Of a stretch of 64,000 nt of DNA, positions 34,230 through 43,219 are shown piece after piece. Made by a program: the position numbers and the translations under genes. This DNA is from CADEED01 sp035525785 (GTDB lineage Bacteria; Pseudomonadota; Gammaproteobacteria; Steroidobacterales; Steroidobacteraceae): positions 48,703-112,702 of the forward strand of contig DATLDQ010000026.1 in assembly GCA_035525785.1 (NCBI GenBank). Reading direction: 5' to 3'. Numbering within the stretch: the first letter of the stretch is position 1; each line of letters starts with the position of its first letter. The notes under the pieces were generated by a model. It did not search any database, was not told where the DNA came from, and saw nothing but the letters and a program-made list of their open reading frames with translations.

Positions 34230-36497
34230 TTAGTACTTCACTTCACCCTGGATCACGCGCGGCGCCGCGGTCACGCTCGGGCGCACGCCGATGTAGATAG
34301 CCGACGCCGGATCGCTCGGGTCGCGCAGGTCCGCCGCCGTGGGCAGCGTGCCATTGTTCGGCACCACGAGGCCCGCGCTGTCGCAGACCGACAGGTTCTT
34401 GCGCGCAAAGCGGATCTCGCGCTCCAGCCACTTCACGTAGTAGGTGGTGCCGTCCGCGGTGACCACGCCCTGGGTGGCGTCGTGCGGGATCACGAACGAG
34501 GGCACGTAGCGCACCTCGCCGCCATCGCAGGCTACTTCCTGGTTGGTGGTCGGCGACACGCACACACCCGGCAGGCCCCACAGGTCACCGAAGCCGCCGT
34601 ACTGCAACACGATGCTCTGGCCCGCGTACTCTCCATACGCCGCGCCCTGCGGCACTGTGAAGTTCACCTGCAGCGGCGCGTCGAAGTTGACGAACTGGCC
34701 GCTGCCGTTCTTGACCGCCGCGAACTGGTTGTACGGCTGCACGCCCGTTTCCCACTGGTAGTACACATCGAGACTGTTGACGCGCCATTCACAGTACGTG
34801 CCCGAGCCGACGTCGCACTCCGCGTCTGACAGGTTCACGAACAGCTTCCCGGTGCGCACGCCATTGCGATACATCGGATCGTTCTCGAGCGCTTCGCGAT
34901 CGGCATTCAGTACCACCGCGGCGGCGGCGCCATCGAGGAGCACCGCGGCCGAACCATCGCTGGTGTAGTCGACGAGATTGGCCGCGAGCGTCGGCTGGAA
35001 GTTGTTGGCGGTGGCCGCGATGAACGGCGAGGGCGTACCACCTTGTGAGAAGTAAGCCGCCATCGACGCGGCCGTCGGGCAATCTCGCAGGCAATGCAGC
35101 GCCGCGGGCATCTGCGAGGGGTACACGAGATCCTGGCTGCGATATGCCACCTGAACCTGCGTCGAATTCACCGGCGATCCCACGCCTTGAAGGTTGACGA
35201 ACACCTCGCCACCCAGCTGCTGCGACCAGCCCTGGATGCCGCCGCGTGACGCCCAGAACGAAGCGTCGACCGACTCGACGTTCGGCAGCGCCTGCGTCGA
35301 GCAACCATTCTGGCCGCACATCATCTGCGCGGTGACCTTGAAGTCGCCCGCCGCGTCGTCCCAGTACAGTTCGTACTGCGCATTGGCCTGCGCGCCCGCG
35401 AAGAACGAGCTCGCCTCCATGCCGACGAAGGTGTTGAACTTGACCTTGTCGATCTCGTGCAGCGTGCGCGTGTGCCGCGTGTACTTCATGAGTTTGCCGC
35501 CCGCTTTCACGACGGTGTAGGGCGTGCGCGTGGGCGTGTTGCCGTTGCCGTAGTCCACTTTCTCGACGGTGTCGCCGCTCACCAGCGCTTCCTGCGCGGC
35601 AGCCGGCAGCGACAGGCCGTAGTAACCGAGGTAGCCCTGGTACTTCGTGCCCGCGTGCGTGTATTCGATCGGGAAGCCGGAGTCGCGTTCGATACGGGCG
35701 CCCGTGGTCGCGTCGTACAGGCCGTAACGCCATACCGACATGCCCGTGCCCGGGTCCCGGGCGTCACGCGCGAAGCACTGCTCACCACCGTCGTCGCTGC
35801 GTCGGTAGTAGTCCGCGTTGTAGGCGAACGAGAATGTGGCGGAATGGTTGCCGCCGTCTTCCATGTGGAGGCTGCCGCTGCCACTGGTGGAGCTGCTCGT
35901 GGTCATGCGCAGCGCCTTGGTCCCACCACCGCCGTCACCCTGCTCGCGCTCGAAGTACGAGACGCCGGCCGAGGTGCCTTCGAGGAAGCCATTGAACGCG
36001 CAACCTGGCGTGCCCGGCATGTTGCCGCAGTAGTCGAGGCGGAACTGTCCGTAGGGATTGCTGGCCGTCGGCGGCGCGGTGGCGCTGACGTTCACGTTGA
36101 TGACGGCGTCCGGCGACTCCGGATCGTCTATCCAGATGCGCGCGCGCATCGGGTCGCTGTTGGTGGTACGCGTCGAGTTCACGGTAGCCGTCGCAAACGC
36201 GGTGGCGCCCGTGGTGCCGCTGGCGTTGTCCGTGGAGGCGCGCGCATTCGGGTCGCACTTCTGCATGTCGACCAACGCGATGTACGCGCCGTCGTTGACC
36301 AGCGCATCCGGACGCATGGCGCTCATGATGCAGGTGATCATGTTCACCTGGCCGATGCCGCGCGAGGTGGCGTCCTCGACGTAACTGTTCTGCGCATCGG
36401 TGGCGTAAGGAGAATTCGCCGGCGGAACGGCGAAGGCGGGCACGGCAATGGCGAACGTGGCCAGCGCGCCCAGCGCGGTAATCGTGGTGCGTTTCAT
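34230..36497 (-). CDS. Large exported protein of unknown function, 755 residues
   Basis: Not recognised. The ATG at 36497 (GGAG site upstream) gives a signal peptide cleaved after AFA, residue 23. The mature part is rich in Gly, Ser, Thr, Asn and aromatic residues and contains 14 cysteines, several in close pairs (CGQNGC, CLRDC, CDVGSGTYC). This suggests a disulfide-stabilised beta-rich protein exposed outside the cytoplasm. The N terminus after cleavage includes VEDATSRGIGQVNMITCIM. No membrane helix, sorting signal or catalytic motif was seen. It starts 17 bp after a 66-residue lipoprotein gene, with which it likely forms an operon and perhaps a complex. Confidence 0.75.
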   Translation of the reverse strand: MKRTTITALGALATFAIAVPAFAVPPANSPYATDAQNSYVEDATSRGIGQVNMITCIMSAMRPDALVNDGAYIALVDMQKCDPNARASTDNASGTTGATAFATATVNSTRTTNSDPMRARIWIDDPESPDAVINVNVSATAPPTASNPYGQFRLDYCGNMPGTPGCAFNGFLEGTSAGVSYFEREQGDGGGGTKALRMTTSSSTSGSGSLHMEDGGNHSATFSFAYNADYYRRSDDGGEQCFARDARDPGTGMSVWRYGLYDATTGARIERDSGFPIEYTHAGTKYQGYLGYYGLSLPAAAQEALVSGDTVEKVDYGNGNTPTRTPYTVVKAGGKLMKYTRHTRTLHEIDKVKFNTFVGMEASSFFAGAQANAQYELYWDDAAGDFKVTAQMMCGQNGCSTQALPNVESVDASFWASRGGIQGWSQQLGGEVFVNLQGVGSPVNSTQVQVAYRSQDLVYPSQMPAALHCLRDCPTAASMAAYFSQGGTPSPFIAATANNFQPTLAANLVDYTSDGSAAVLLDGAAAAVVLNADREALENDPMYRNGVRTGKLFVNLSDAECDVGSGTYCEWRVNSLDVYYQWETGVQPYNQFAAVKNGSGQFVNFDAPLQVNFTVPQGAAYGEYAGQSIVLQYGGFGDLWGLPGVCVSPTTNQEVACDGGEVRYVPSFVIPHDATQGVVTADGTTYYVKWLEREIRFARKNLSVCDSAGLVVPNNGTLPTAADLRDPSDPASAIYIGVRPSVTAAPRVIQGEVKY

Positions 36498-36514
36498 GGG
36501 GGCTCCGGAAAGGT

Positions 36515-36715
36515 TCATTGCGCGTTGGTCGCCGTGACGACGGCGACGGACGAGGGCGTGGCGACGCCTTCGATCGGGGCAGGCGCGGGCGGGTTGGGCT
36601 GGCTCGGCGGATTGTTTCCGCCGGGCGGTGGCGTGGACGACGAGCTGCCGCCGCCTCCGCATCCGGCAAGGGCCAACAACACGAAACAGCAAGACGCGAA
36701 GAAGAACTGGCGCAT
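36515..36715 (-). CDS. Small lipoprotein, 66 residues
   Basis: Begins after GGGAGG; the signal ends in ALAGC (Cys19), followed by GGGGSSSS and a proline-rich linker (TPPPGGNNPPSQPNPPAPAP). The only non-linker part is the C-terminal 20 residues, IEGVATPSSVAVVTATNAQ. The protein is essentially a lipid anchor, a flexible tether and a short hydrophobic tail, which could hold the large exported protein encoded 17 bp downstream or act as its chaperone. Function is unknown. Confidence 0.7.
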   Translation of the reverse strand: MRQFFFASCCFVLLALAGCGGGGSSSSTPPPGGNNPPSQPNPPAPAPIEGVATPSSVAVVTATNAQ

Positions 36716-36785
36716 GAACGAGAACCCTCCCGATGAAATGAAGGGTTCGCGGCAAGCGGTCGCAAACCCACCAAGCAGGAGGATC

Positions 36786-36804
36786 GGCGGCGCGTCGCGC
36801 CGCC
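36786..36804. repeat. GC-rich hairpin upstream of the lipoprotein gene
   Basis: Perfect 8-bp arms (36786-36793 and 36797-36804) with a 3-base loop, between the minus-strand iminopeptidase gene end and the lipoprotein gene. No T-run, so it may be a weak terminator for the iminopeptidase gene or part of the lipoprotein leader. Confidence 0.35.
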
Positions 36805-36868
36805 TTGAGGGGTTCGATCTAGAGGCCGGTCACGGATCGCGCGGTCGCGCCGGCCTTATGACAGGTGT

Positions 36869-37957
36869 CTAGCTCGCGAAACGATCCGTGGCCATGACCA
36901 GTTCGCGCGCTGTGCCGGGCTCGAATGCCGAGTGGCCTGCGTCGGGCACGATGCGCAGATCCGCTTCGGGCCAGGCTTTCTTGAGATCCCAGGCGCTGCG
37001 CGCCGGGCAGACCACGTCGTATCGGCCCTGCACGATCACCGCGGGGATGTGGCGGATCTTGCGCACGTCCTCGAGAAGCTGGTTGGGCCGCTCGAGGAAG
37101 CCGCCGTTGATGAAGTAGTGGCACTCGATGCGCGCGAACGCCGCGGCGAAATCCGCTTCGTTGGCACGCTTCACGTAGCCCAGGTTCATGTGGAAGTACG
37201 ACAGCGCGCTTTCCCAGACCGACCAGGCCCTTGCCGCCTCGAGCAGCGTGGCCTTGTCGTCGCTGGTCAGCCGCTTGTAGTAAGACGCCACGCAATCGGC
37301 GCGCTCAGCTTCCGACAGCGGCTTGAGATAGTCCTCCCAGAATTCCGGGAACAGCGACGCCGCGCCGAGCGGGTTTTGGTAGAACCAGTCGAGCTCGGAC
37401 TTGCGCAACAGGAAGATGCCGCGCAACACCAGCTCCGTGCAGCGATCGGGATGCTTCTGCGCATACGCCAGCGCAAGCGTGGAACCCCACGACCCGCCGA
37501 ACACCTGCCACTTGTCGATGCCGAGATGCTCGCGCACCGCTTCGATGTCCGACACGAGGTGCCAGGTGGTGTTGTCCTCGAGGCTGGCGGAGGGCTTGCT
37601 CTTGCCGCAGCCGCGCTGGTCGAACAGCACGATGCGGTACTTCTTCGGATTGAAGAACTGACGCATCTTGGCGTCGGTGCCACCGCCGGGCCCGCCATGC
37701 AGAAACACCACGGGCTTGCCCTTCGGGTTGCCGCTTTCCTCGTAGTAGATGTCGTGCACGGGCGAGACTTTGAGAAAGCCCGAGTTGAACGGCTTGATGG
37801 GCGGATAGAAATCGCCTTGTTTACGCGCGCCGGTGGGCGCGACTTTACGCGCGCCGGTGGGCGCGACCTTGCGCACCGCAGCGGGCGTGGCTTTGCGCTT
37901 CCCCGCTTTCTTCGTCACGTTCGTTTTCTTCTTCGCCTGAGCCTTCGACTTAGCCAT
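36869..37957 (-). CDS. pip: Proline iminopeptidase with lysine-rich N-terminal extension
   Basis: Releases N-terminal proline from peptides. The core begins near residue 55 (FYPPIKPFNSGFLKV) and has HGGPGGG, nucleophile Ser in GGSWGS, and a late acid/His pair (GRYDVVCP and AGHSAFEPG), standard for family S33. The start at 37957 follows GGAGG. Unusually, the first 54 residues are Lys/Ala-rich (KSKAQAKKKTNVTKKAGKRK) and include a tandem duplication (37820-37867) giving KVAPTGAR twice. The extension resembles histone-H1-like tails and may bind nucleic acid or anionic surfaces. The start overlaps the upstream HIT gene by 8 bp. Confidence 0.93.
   Translation of the reverse strand: MAKSKAQAKKKTNVTKKAGKRKATPAAVRKVAPTGARKVAPTGARKQGDFYPPIKPFNSGFLKVSPVHDIYYEESGNPKGKPVVFLHGGPGGGTDAKMRQFFNPKKYRIVLFDQRGCGKSKPSASLEDNTTWHLVSDIEAVREHLGIDKWQVFGGSWGSTLALAYAQKHPDRCTELVLRGIFLLRKSELDWFYQNPLGAASLFPEFWEDYLKPLSEAERADCVASYYKRLTSDDKATLLEAARAWSVWESALSYFHMNLGYVKRANEADFAAAFARIECHYFINGGFLERPNQLLEDVRKIRHIPAVIVQGRYDVVCPARSAWDLKKAWPEADLRIVPDAGHSAFEPGTARELVMATDRFAS
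37820..37867. repeat. 24-bp perfect tandem duplication inside the iminopeptidase gene
   Basis: Units 37820-37843 and 37844-37867 are identical and keep the reading frame, adding eight residues to the basic N-terminal extension. A degenerate third copy may follow. Confidence 0.9.
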
Positions 37958-38306
37958 GAGTTCCTCCGGAGAGCATCGGTCCCAGCGCGCGGCCGCCGAC
38001 CAGGTGCATGTGCAGGTGGAACACCACCTGCCCGCCATGTTTGTTGCAGTTGATGATGAGGCGGAATCCGTCTTCCGCGATGCCTTCCTTGCTGGCGATG
38101 TCGCGCGCGACGACGAACATGTGGCCGAGCGTGCGCTCGTCGTCTTCGCCGACGTCGTTGACCGTCGGAATGGGCTTGTTAGGCACGATCAGCACGTGCA
38201 CCGGCGCCTGCGGGCTGATGTCACGGAAGGCCGTCACCCGGTCGTCCGTGTGGACGAGGGTGGCCGGGATCTCGCCGGCGATGATCTTCTCGAAAATGGT
38301 GGGCAT
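37950..38306 (-). CDS. HIT-family nucleotide hydrolase (HINT-like)
   Basis: 118-residue histidine-triad protein with FHLHMHLVGGR near the C terminus (HxHxH, the nucleotide-binding catalytic motif) and the typical start FEKIIAGEIPA. Members hydrolyse aminoacyl-AMP or AMP-lysine adducts. It overlaps the proline iminopeptidase gene by 8 bp, so the two are translationally coupled. It is divergent from holA, with about 94 bp between. Confidence 0.94.
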   Translation of the reverse strand: MPTIFEKIIAGEIPATLVHTDDRVTAFRDISPQAPVHVLIVPNKPIPTVNDVGEDDERTLGHMFVVARDIASKEGIAEDGFRLIINCNKHGGQVVFHLHMHLVGGRALGPMLSGGTHG

Positions 38307-38400
38307 GGGTTTGGTCGCGACCGCCTCGGGATTCGCAAGAATAACCCTTCCCCGGCCGCCCGGGCGCGCCCATAATCACCGAACTCCCGATGGCGCCCCT

Positions 38401-39405
38401 TTGAAGTTAACGATCGAAAGCCTCCGCTCGCACCTCGCTGCCGAGCCTGCCCGCGCCTATCTCGTCTCCGGAGACGAAGCGTTGCTCGTGGGCGAGGCGG
38501 CGGACGCCATCCGCGCGCGCGTCAAGCGCGCCGGCTTTGCGGAGCGCGAGGTGCACTTCATCGAGCGCGTCGCCGATTGGGAGCAGGTGCGCGCCGCGTC
38601 TAACAATCTGTCGCTGTTCGGTTCGCGCAAGCTCATCGAGCTGCGTCTGCCTTCGGGCAAACCCGGCACGGGCGGCGCCAAGGCGATCACCGAGCTGCTC
38701 GAGAATCCCAGCCCCGACAATGTCTACCTCATGATCACCGGCAAGCTCGAACGCGAGCAGAACAATTCGGCCTGGGTGAAGGCCTTCGAAGCCGCGGGCG
38801 CCTGGCTCGCGGTGTGGCCGGTGGAAGTGAACCGGTTGCCGCAGTGGCTGCGCGCCCGCGCGGCGCAGATGGAAGTGGAGATGGACGATGACGCCGTGCG
38901 TTTCATCGTCGACCGCACGGAAGGCAACCTCCTGGCTGCGCACCAGGAGCTCGAGAAACTCAAGCTCTCGGGCGGCAGGCGCATCGATCTCGCCGCGGCC
39001 CAGGCGTCCGTCGCCGACAGCGCGCGCTTCGATGTCTTCCAGCTCGGCGAAGCAGCGCTCGGCGGCGACGTGCCGCGCGCGCTGCGTATTCTCGCGGGCC
39101 TGCGCAGTGAAGGGGTGGAAGCCACGCTCGCGCTCTGGTCGTTGTCCCGCGAGATCCACAACGTGTGGGGCACCACCGACCCGTCGCCGGGATACAAGGG
39201 CTGGCAGAAGCCATCGGCAGCTCTCGAGAACGCCAAGCGCCGCGCGGGCAAGCTTCCCTATGCGCGTCTCGCCGCGCGACTCGCGCGCGCCGACAAGATG
39301 ATCAAGGGTCAGCAGCGCGGCGACGCCTGGGACGAGATGGCGCTCATCATCGTCGAGTTCGCCGGGCGGATGACCCTGCCACTGACAGGAAACCGAGCAG
39401 CTTGA
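38401..39405 (+). CDS. holA: DNA polymerase III delta subunit
   Basis: Clamp-loader subunit that opens the beta sliding clamp. TTG at 38401 gives 334 residues beginning LKLTIESLRSHLAAEPARAY, matching the family N terminus. No ATG is available in frame near it. The YLVSGDEALLVGEAAD segment is the N-terminal clamp-binding region. The stop overlaps nadD. The holA-nadD-rsfS-rlmH order is conserved, but lptE, normally just upstream, is separated by the 32.5-38.4 kb block. Confidence 0.94.
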   Translation: MKLTIESLRSHLAAEPARAYLVSGDEALLVGEAADAIRARVKRAGFAEREVHFIERVADWEQVRAASNNLSLFGSRKLIELRLPSGKPGTGGAKAITELLENPSPDNVYLMITGKLEREQNNSAWVKAFEAAGAWLAVWPVEVNRLPQWLRARAAQMEVEMDDDAVRFIVDRTEGNLLAAHQELEKLKLSGGRRIDLAAAQASVADSARFDVFQLGEAALGGDVPRALRILAGLRSEGVEATLALWSLSREIHNVWGTTDPSPGYKGWQKPSAALENAKRRAGKLPYARLAARLARADKMIKGQQRGDAWDEMALIIVEFAGRMTLPLTGNRAA

Positions 39406-40064
39406 ACACTCCCGCGGCTTCCCTGGGTCCCATGGGCCTCTTCGGCGGCACCTTCGACCCGCTGCATTTCGGGCACCTGCGCACGGCGTTCGAGCTGTAC
39501 CAGTCGCTGAAGCTCGCGGAAGTGCGGTTCCTTCCTACGGGCAATCCACCGCATCGCGAGCGCACGTTGGCCGACGCGGAACTGCGGCTCGCCATGGTGC
39601 GCGCGGCGGTGGCCGATCAGCCGGGTTTCGTGGTCGACGACCGCGAGGTGCGGCGGGCGGGCGCTTCCTACACCGTGGATACGCTCACCGAGCTGCGGCG
39701 CGAATTTCCGCACCGCTCGCTGTGCCTGTTGCTCGGAATGGACGCGTTCCTGGGCTTGCCCAACTGGCACCGCTGGCGCGAGCTGTTCGATCTCGCGCAT
39801 GTAGTGGTGGCGCATCGGCCGGGCTGGAAAGCGCCTACGCAGGGACCGCTCGGCGAGCTGATGGTCGACCGTGGCACGGGTGCGGTAAATGAGTTGCATC
39901 GTTCGCCGGCCGGCCGCATCTACGTGCACGCAGTGACCCAACTCGAAATATCCTCGACAGAATTGCGGCAGATCATCGATGCCGGTCGCGACCCTCGTTT
40001 CCTCGTGCCGGACGCAGTTCGCGAGATCATTCGCGATTCCGGGTGCTATGCTCGGCCACGCTGA
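39402..40064 (+). CDS. nadD: Nicotinate-nucleotide adenylyltransferase
   Basis: Makes deamido-NAD in NAD biosynthesis. The nucleotidyltransferase motif FGGTFDPLHFGH is near the N terminus and ISSTELRQ near the C terminus. TTG at 39402 overlaps the holA stop and gives 220 residues; an ATG at 39432, directly before GLFGG, is the alternative and would remove 10 residues. Confidence 0.94.
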   Translation: MNTPAASLGPMGLFGGTFDPLHFGHLRTAFELYQSLKLAEVRFLPTGNPPHRERTLADAELRLAMVRAAVADQPGFVVDDREVRRAGASYTVDTLTELRREFPHRSLCLLLGMDAFLGLPNWHRWRELFDLAHVVVAHRPGWKAPTQGPLGELMVDRGTGAVNELHRSPAGRIYVHAVTQLEISSTELRQIIDAGRDPRFLVPDAVREIIRDSGCYARPR

Positions 40065-40081
40065 CCCACCCACGGAGTTCA

Positions 40082-40594
40082 ATGGCAACCACAAAACCTA
40101 GACCCCGCCGCGCGGCGCCTTCCTCGAAGCCTGCTTCGAACAAAAAAACGGCGCCGGCCCAGACAGCGAGCAAGAAAGCTCCTCTCCCGCAGACCCTCCT
40201 GCGCATCGTCAACTCCGCGCTCGATGACATGAAGGCCGCCAACGTCAAGGTCATGGATGTGCGGCACCTCACCGACATCACCGATGTCGTGGTCATCGCC
40301 TCCGGCAACTCCGACCGACACGTGAAGGCCATCGCCGATCGCGTGGTGCAATTCGCCAAGCAGAACGACTTCCGGCCCATGGGCGTGGAAGGCGCGCGCG
40401 AGGGCGAGTGGGTACTGGTCGATCTCGCCGATGTCGTGGTGCACGTGATGCTGCCGCGAGTACGCGAGTTCTACGGCCTGGAAAAACTCTGGGAACACAC
40501 CGAGCCGCCGGCCGACGCCCCGGGCAAAGCCCCGGTCAAGAACATGGCCGAGCCGCCCCGCAAGGCGCCCGCCAGAGCCCGCGCCGCGCGCTGA
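40082..40594 (+). CDS. rsfS: Ribosomal silencing factor RsfS
   Basis: Binds ribosomal protein L14 and blocks subunit joining when nutrients are low. The conserved domain spans about residues 38-140 (VMDVRHLTDITDVVVIASG and EGEWVLVDLADVVVHVM). Unlike most homologues of about 110 residues, this one has a Lys/Pro/Ala-rich N-terminal tail of about 35 residues and a similar C-terminal tail of about 25. The ATG follows CGGAG. Confidence 0.94.
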   Translation: MATTKPRPRRAAPSSKPASNKKTAPAQTASKKAPLPQTLLRIVNSALDDMKAANVKVMDVRHLTDITDVVVIASGNSDRHVKAIADRVVQFAKQNDFRPMGVEGAREGEWVLVDLADVVVHVMLPRVREFYGLEKLWEHTEPPADAPGKAPVKNMAEPPRKAPARARAAR

Positions 40595-40608
40595 GGCGTC
40601 GCTGACGC

Positions 40609-41061
40609 ATGCGCGTTCGCATCATTGCGATCGGCACGCGCATGCCCGAGTGGGTCGCCACGGCCTACGAGGAGTACACGCGCAGGCTGAAATCCTCGAT
40701 GCGCGTCGAGCTCGAAGAGCTCCCGCAGGGAAAGGACAAGGCCCGGGCCAAGGCCGAAGAAGAGAAGCGGCTGCTGGACCGCGTCGGCGACGACTACCTG
40801 GTCGCGCTCGACGAACACGGCAAATCCCTAACCACTACCGATCTCGCCAAATGGCTGTCCCAGCGCCAGCAGGACGGCCGGAACCTGAGCTTCGTGATCG
40901 GCGGACCGGACGGACTGGGGCCCGGCATCCTCGAGAAGGCATCCCTGCGCTGGTCGCTCTCGGGGCTGACCTTCCCGCATGCCATGGTCCGCGTGATTCT
41001 TGCCGAAGCGCTGTATCGCGCGCATTCCGTGCTGCACAATCACCCGTACCACAGAGAATAG
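40609..41061 (+). CDS. rlmH: 23S rRNA pseudouridine-1915 N3-methyltransferase
   Basis: SPOUT-class methyltransferase acting on assembled 70S ribosomes. The 150-residue product has FVIGGPDGLG, the SAM-binding trefoil-knot sequence, and ends HNHPYHRE as the family does. It follows rsfS by 14 bp in the conserved order. Confidence 0.96.
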   Translation: MRVRIIAIGTRMPEWVATAYEEYTRRLKSSMRVELEELPQGKDKARAKAEEEKRLLDRVGDDYLVALDEHGKSLTTTDLAKWLSQRQQDGRNLSFVIGGPDGLGPGILEKASLRWSLSGLTFPHAMVRVILAEALYRAHSVLHNHPYHRE

Positions 41062-41087
41062 GCGCCGAAGCCGCCGCAGGACAGTAG

Positions 41088-41705
41088 ATGGGGGAGAAAC
41101 GTTCAGGGGCGCAGCCGCGGCCGGTGATCCGGCTCGCCTCGGCGTCGCCGCGTCGCCGCCAGTTGTTAGAGCTCATCGGCGTGCCGCACGTGGTGAGCCC
41201 TGGCGACATCGACGAGACACCGCGGGCCGGTGAACGCCCCGATCACTACGTGATGCGCCTCGCCTGCGAGAAGGCCAAGGCAATCTGGGAAACCCTGCGC
41301 GACCTGCCGGTGCTTGGCGCGGATACCACTGTAGTGATCGACGAGGTCATCCTCGGCAAACCGGAATCGGAAGCCGACGCCATCGCGATGCTCACGCGCC
41401 TCTCGGGCCGCGTACACGTGGTGCATACGGGCATGGCACTGCGCATGCCCGACGGACGCGAGTTCATGGGCATCTCGACGACGCAGGTGCAGTTCGCGCA
41501 TCTCGCCGAAGCGCAGATGCGCGCGTACTGGGCTTCGGGCGAGCCGCAGGGCAAAGCCGGTGCGTACGCCATCCAGGGTCTGGGTGCGGTGTTCGTGTCC
41601 GGCATCTCCGGGAGCTACACGGGCGTCATGGGCCTGCCGCTCTACGAGGCGGCCGAAATGCTGCGCGCCGCCGGGGTCGCGGTGTGGCAGGGGGCGCGCC
41701 GATGA
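41088..41705 (+). CDS. maf: Maf-like nucleoside triphosphate pyrophosphatase
   Basis: House-cleaning pyrophosphatase for non-canonical NTPs. RLASASPRRRQLL near residues 14-26 and the GADTTVVID segment are diagnostic; 205 residues. Its stop overlaps the rng start (ATGA). Substrate class (dTTP/UTP versus m7GTP) cannot be decided with certainty here. Confidence 0.94.
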   Translation: MGEKRSGAQPRPVIRLASASPRRRQLLELIGVPHVVSPGDIDETPRAGERPDHYVMRLACEKAKAIWETLRDLPVLGADTTVVIDEVILGKPESEADAIAMLTRLSGRVHVVHTGMALRMPDGREFMGISTTQVQFAHLAEAQMRAYWASGEPQGKAGAYAIQGLGAVFVSGISGSYTGVMGLPLYEAAEMLRAAGVAVWQGARR

Positions 41706-43201
41706 CCACCGAAATCCTCATCAACGTCGCGACGCGCGAGAACCGCGCCGCGCTCATCGAGAACGGCGTGCTGACCGAGCTCTTCGTCGAGCGGCAGAGC
41801 CGGCGCGGCATCGTCAGCAATCTCTACAAGGGTCGCGTGCAGCGCGTGCTGCCCGGCATGCAGGCCGCGTTCATCGACGTGGGACTCGAACGCACGGCCT
41901 TCCTGCACGCGGCGGATATCGCCGCGCCCATCTCCGACAACACGATGATGGAAAGGGGGCTCGTCGGCATGGCCGAGGCGCTCGACATCAAGCGCCTGGT
42001 CAATGAAGGCGACGACATCCTCGTGCAGGTGGTCAAGGACCCCATGGGCACCAAGGGCGCGCGCCTCACAACCTTCGTGGCGCTGCCCTCGCGGCTCATG
42101 GTGTACATGCCACGCGGCGAGGGCGTGGGCGTGTCGGCACGCATCGACGACGAAGGCGAGCGCGCGCGTCTCAAGTCACTGGTCACCGATTCCATCGCTG
42201 GCGAAAGTGGGCCCGACAAGAACGGTGGGGGCTACATCGTGCGCACCGCCGCGCAGGGCGCGAACGCCGAGGCCATCCGCGAGGACATGAAATACCTCTG
42301 CCGCCTTTGGCGGCACGTGCGCGAAAAGGGGCTCATGTCGCGCGCCGGCGAGCTGGTGTACGAAGACCTGCCGCTGCCGACACGCATCCTTCGGGACGAG
42401 CTCGCGCGCGGCGTCGACCGCGTGCTCGTCGACACTGCCGCCTCGCATGCGCAAATGCTGGAGTTCGCCAAGGCGTTCATGCCGAACAGCACCACCCGCA
42501 TCGAGCTCTATCAGGGCGCCAGGCCCATCTTCGATCTGCACGGAGTCGAGGACGAGATCGGCAAGGCTCTCGATCGCAACGTCAGCCTCAAGTCGGGCGG
42601 GCATCTGGTCATCGATCAGACGGAGTCGATGACCACCATCGACGTGAACACGGGCGGTTTCGTCGGACATCGCAACCTCGAGGACACGATCTTCCGCACC
42701 AACCTCGAAGCGGCGGTGGCAATCGCGCGGCAGCTGCGCCTGCGCAATCTCGGCGGCATCATCATCATCGACTTCATCGACATGGTGGACGCGGCGCATC
42801 GCACACAAGTCATGGACGCACTGCAGCGTGCGCTGGCCGGCGACCACGCCCAGACCCACATCGCCAGCGTTTCCTCGCTGGGCCTCGTGGAGATGACCCG
42901 CAAGCGCACCCGCGACAGCCTGGAACATTTGCTTTGTGCGGCATGTCCCAGTTGTGAAGGCCGGGGCTTCGTGCGCACGCCCGAAACCGTCTGCCACGAG
43001 ATATTCCGTGAAATTGTGCGTCAGAGCAGGCAGTTCCAGTCCCGTGAGCTGTTAATACTTGCTCACCAGAATGTGATCGACCGCCTGCTGGACGAGGAGT
43101 CCGCGGTGCTTGCCGAGCTGGAGCACCAGGTCGGGCGGCCGATACGGTTACAGGTGGAAGCCCTGTACGGCTTCGACCAGTACGACGTGGTGCTGGCGTG
43201 A
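41702..43201 (+). CDS. rng: Ribonuclease G
   Basis: Endoribonuclease for 16S rRNA 5' maturation and mRNA decay. The 499-residue product begins MTTEILINVATRENR. It has an S1 domain (about 35-125), the DNase-I-like catalytic core with acidic DVNTG and IDFID motifs, and the Zn-link CPSCEGRG near the end. The start at 41702 overlaps the maf stop. Length matches RNase G rather than RNase E, as no long C-terminal scaffold is present. Confidence 0.95.
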   Translation: MTTEILINVATRENRAALIENGVLTELFVERQSRRGIVSNLYKGRVQRVLPGMQAAFIDVGLERTAFLHAADIAAPISDNTMMERGLVGMAEALDIKRLVNEGDDILVQVVKDPMGTKGARLTTFVALPSRLMVYMPRGEGVGVSARIDDEGERARLKSLVTDSIAGESGPDKNGGGYIVRTAAQGANAEAIREDMKYLCRLWRHVREKGLMSRAGELVYEDLPLPTRILRDELARGVDRVLVDTAASHAQMLEFAKAFMPNSTTRIELYQGARPIFDLHGVEDEIGKALDRNVSLKSGGHLVIDQTESMTTIDVNTGGFVGHRNLEDTIFRTNLEAAVAIARQLRLRNLGGIIIIDFIDMVDAAHRTQVMDALQRALAGDHAQTHIASVSSLGLVEMTRKRTRDSLEHLLCAACPSCEGRGFVRTPETVCHEIFREIVRQSRQFQSRELLILAHQNVIDRLLDEESAVLAELEHQVGRPIRLQVEALYGFDQYDVVLA

Positions 43202-43219
43202 TGGAGAGACCCGCCCGAA

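Noticed and set aside
35457..36872. 471-codon frame antisense to the exported protein and lipoprotein genes
   Set aside because: The minus-strand genes have signal peptides, ribosome sites and a terminator; this frame has none.
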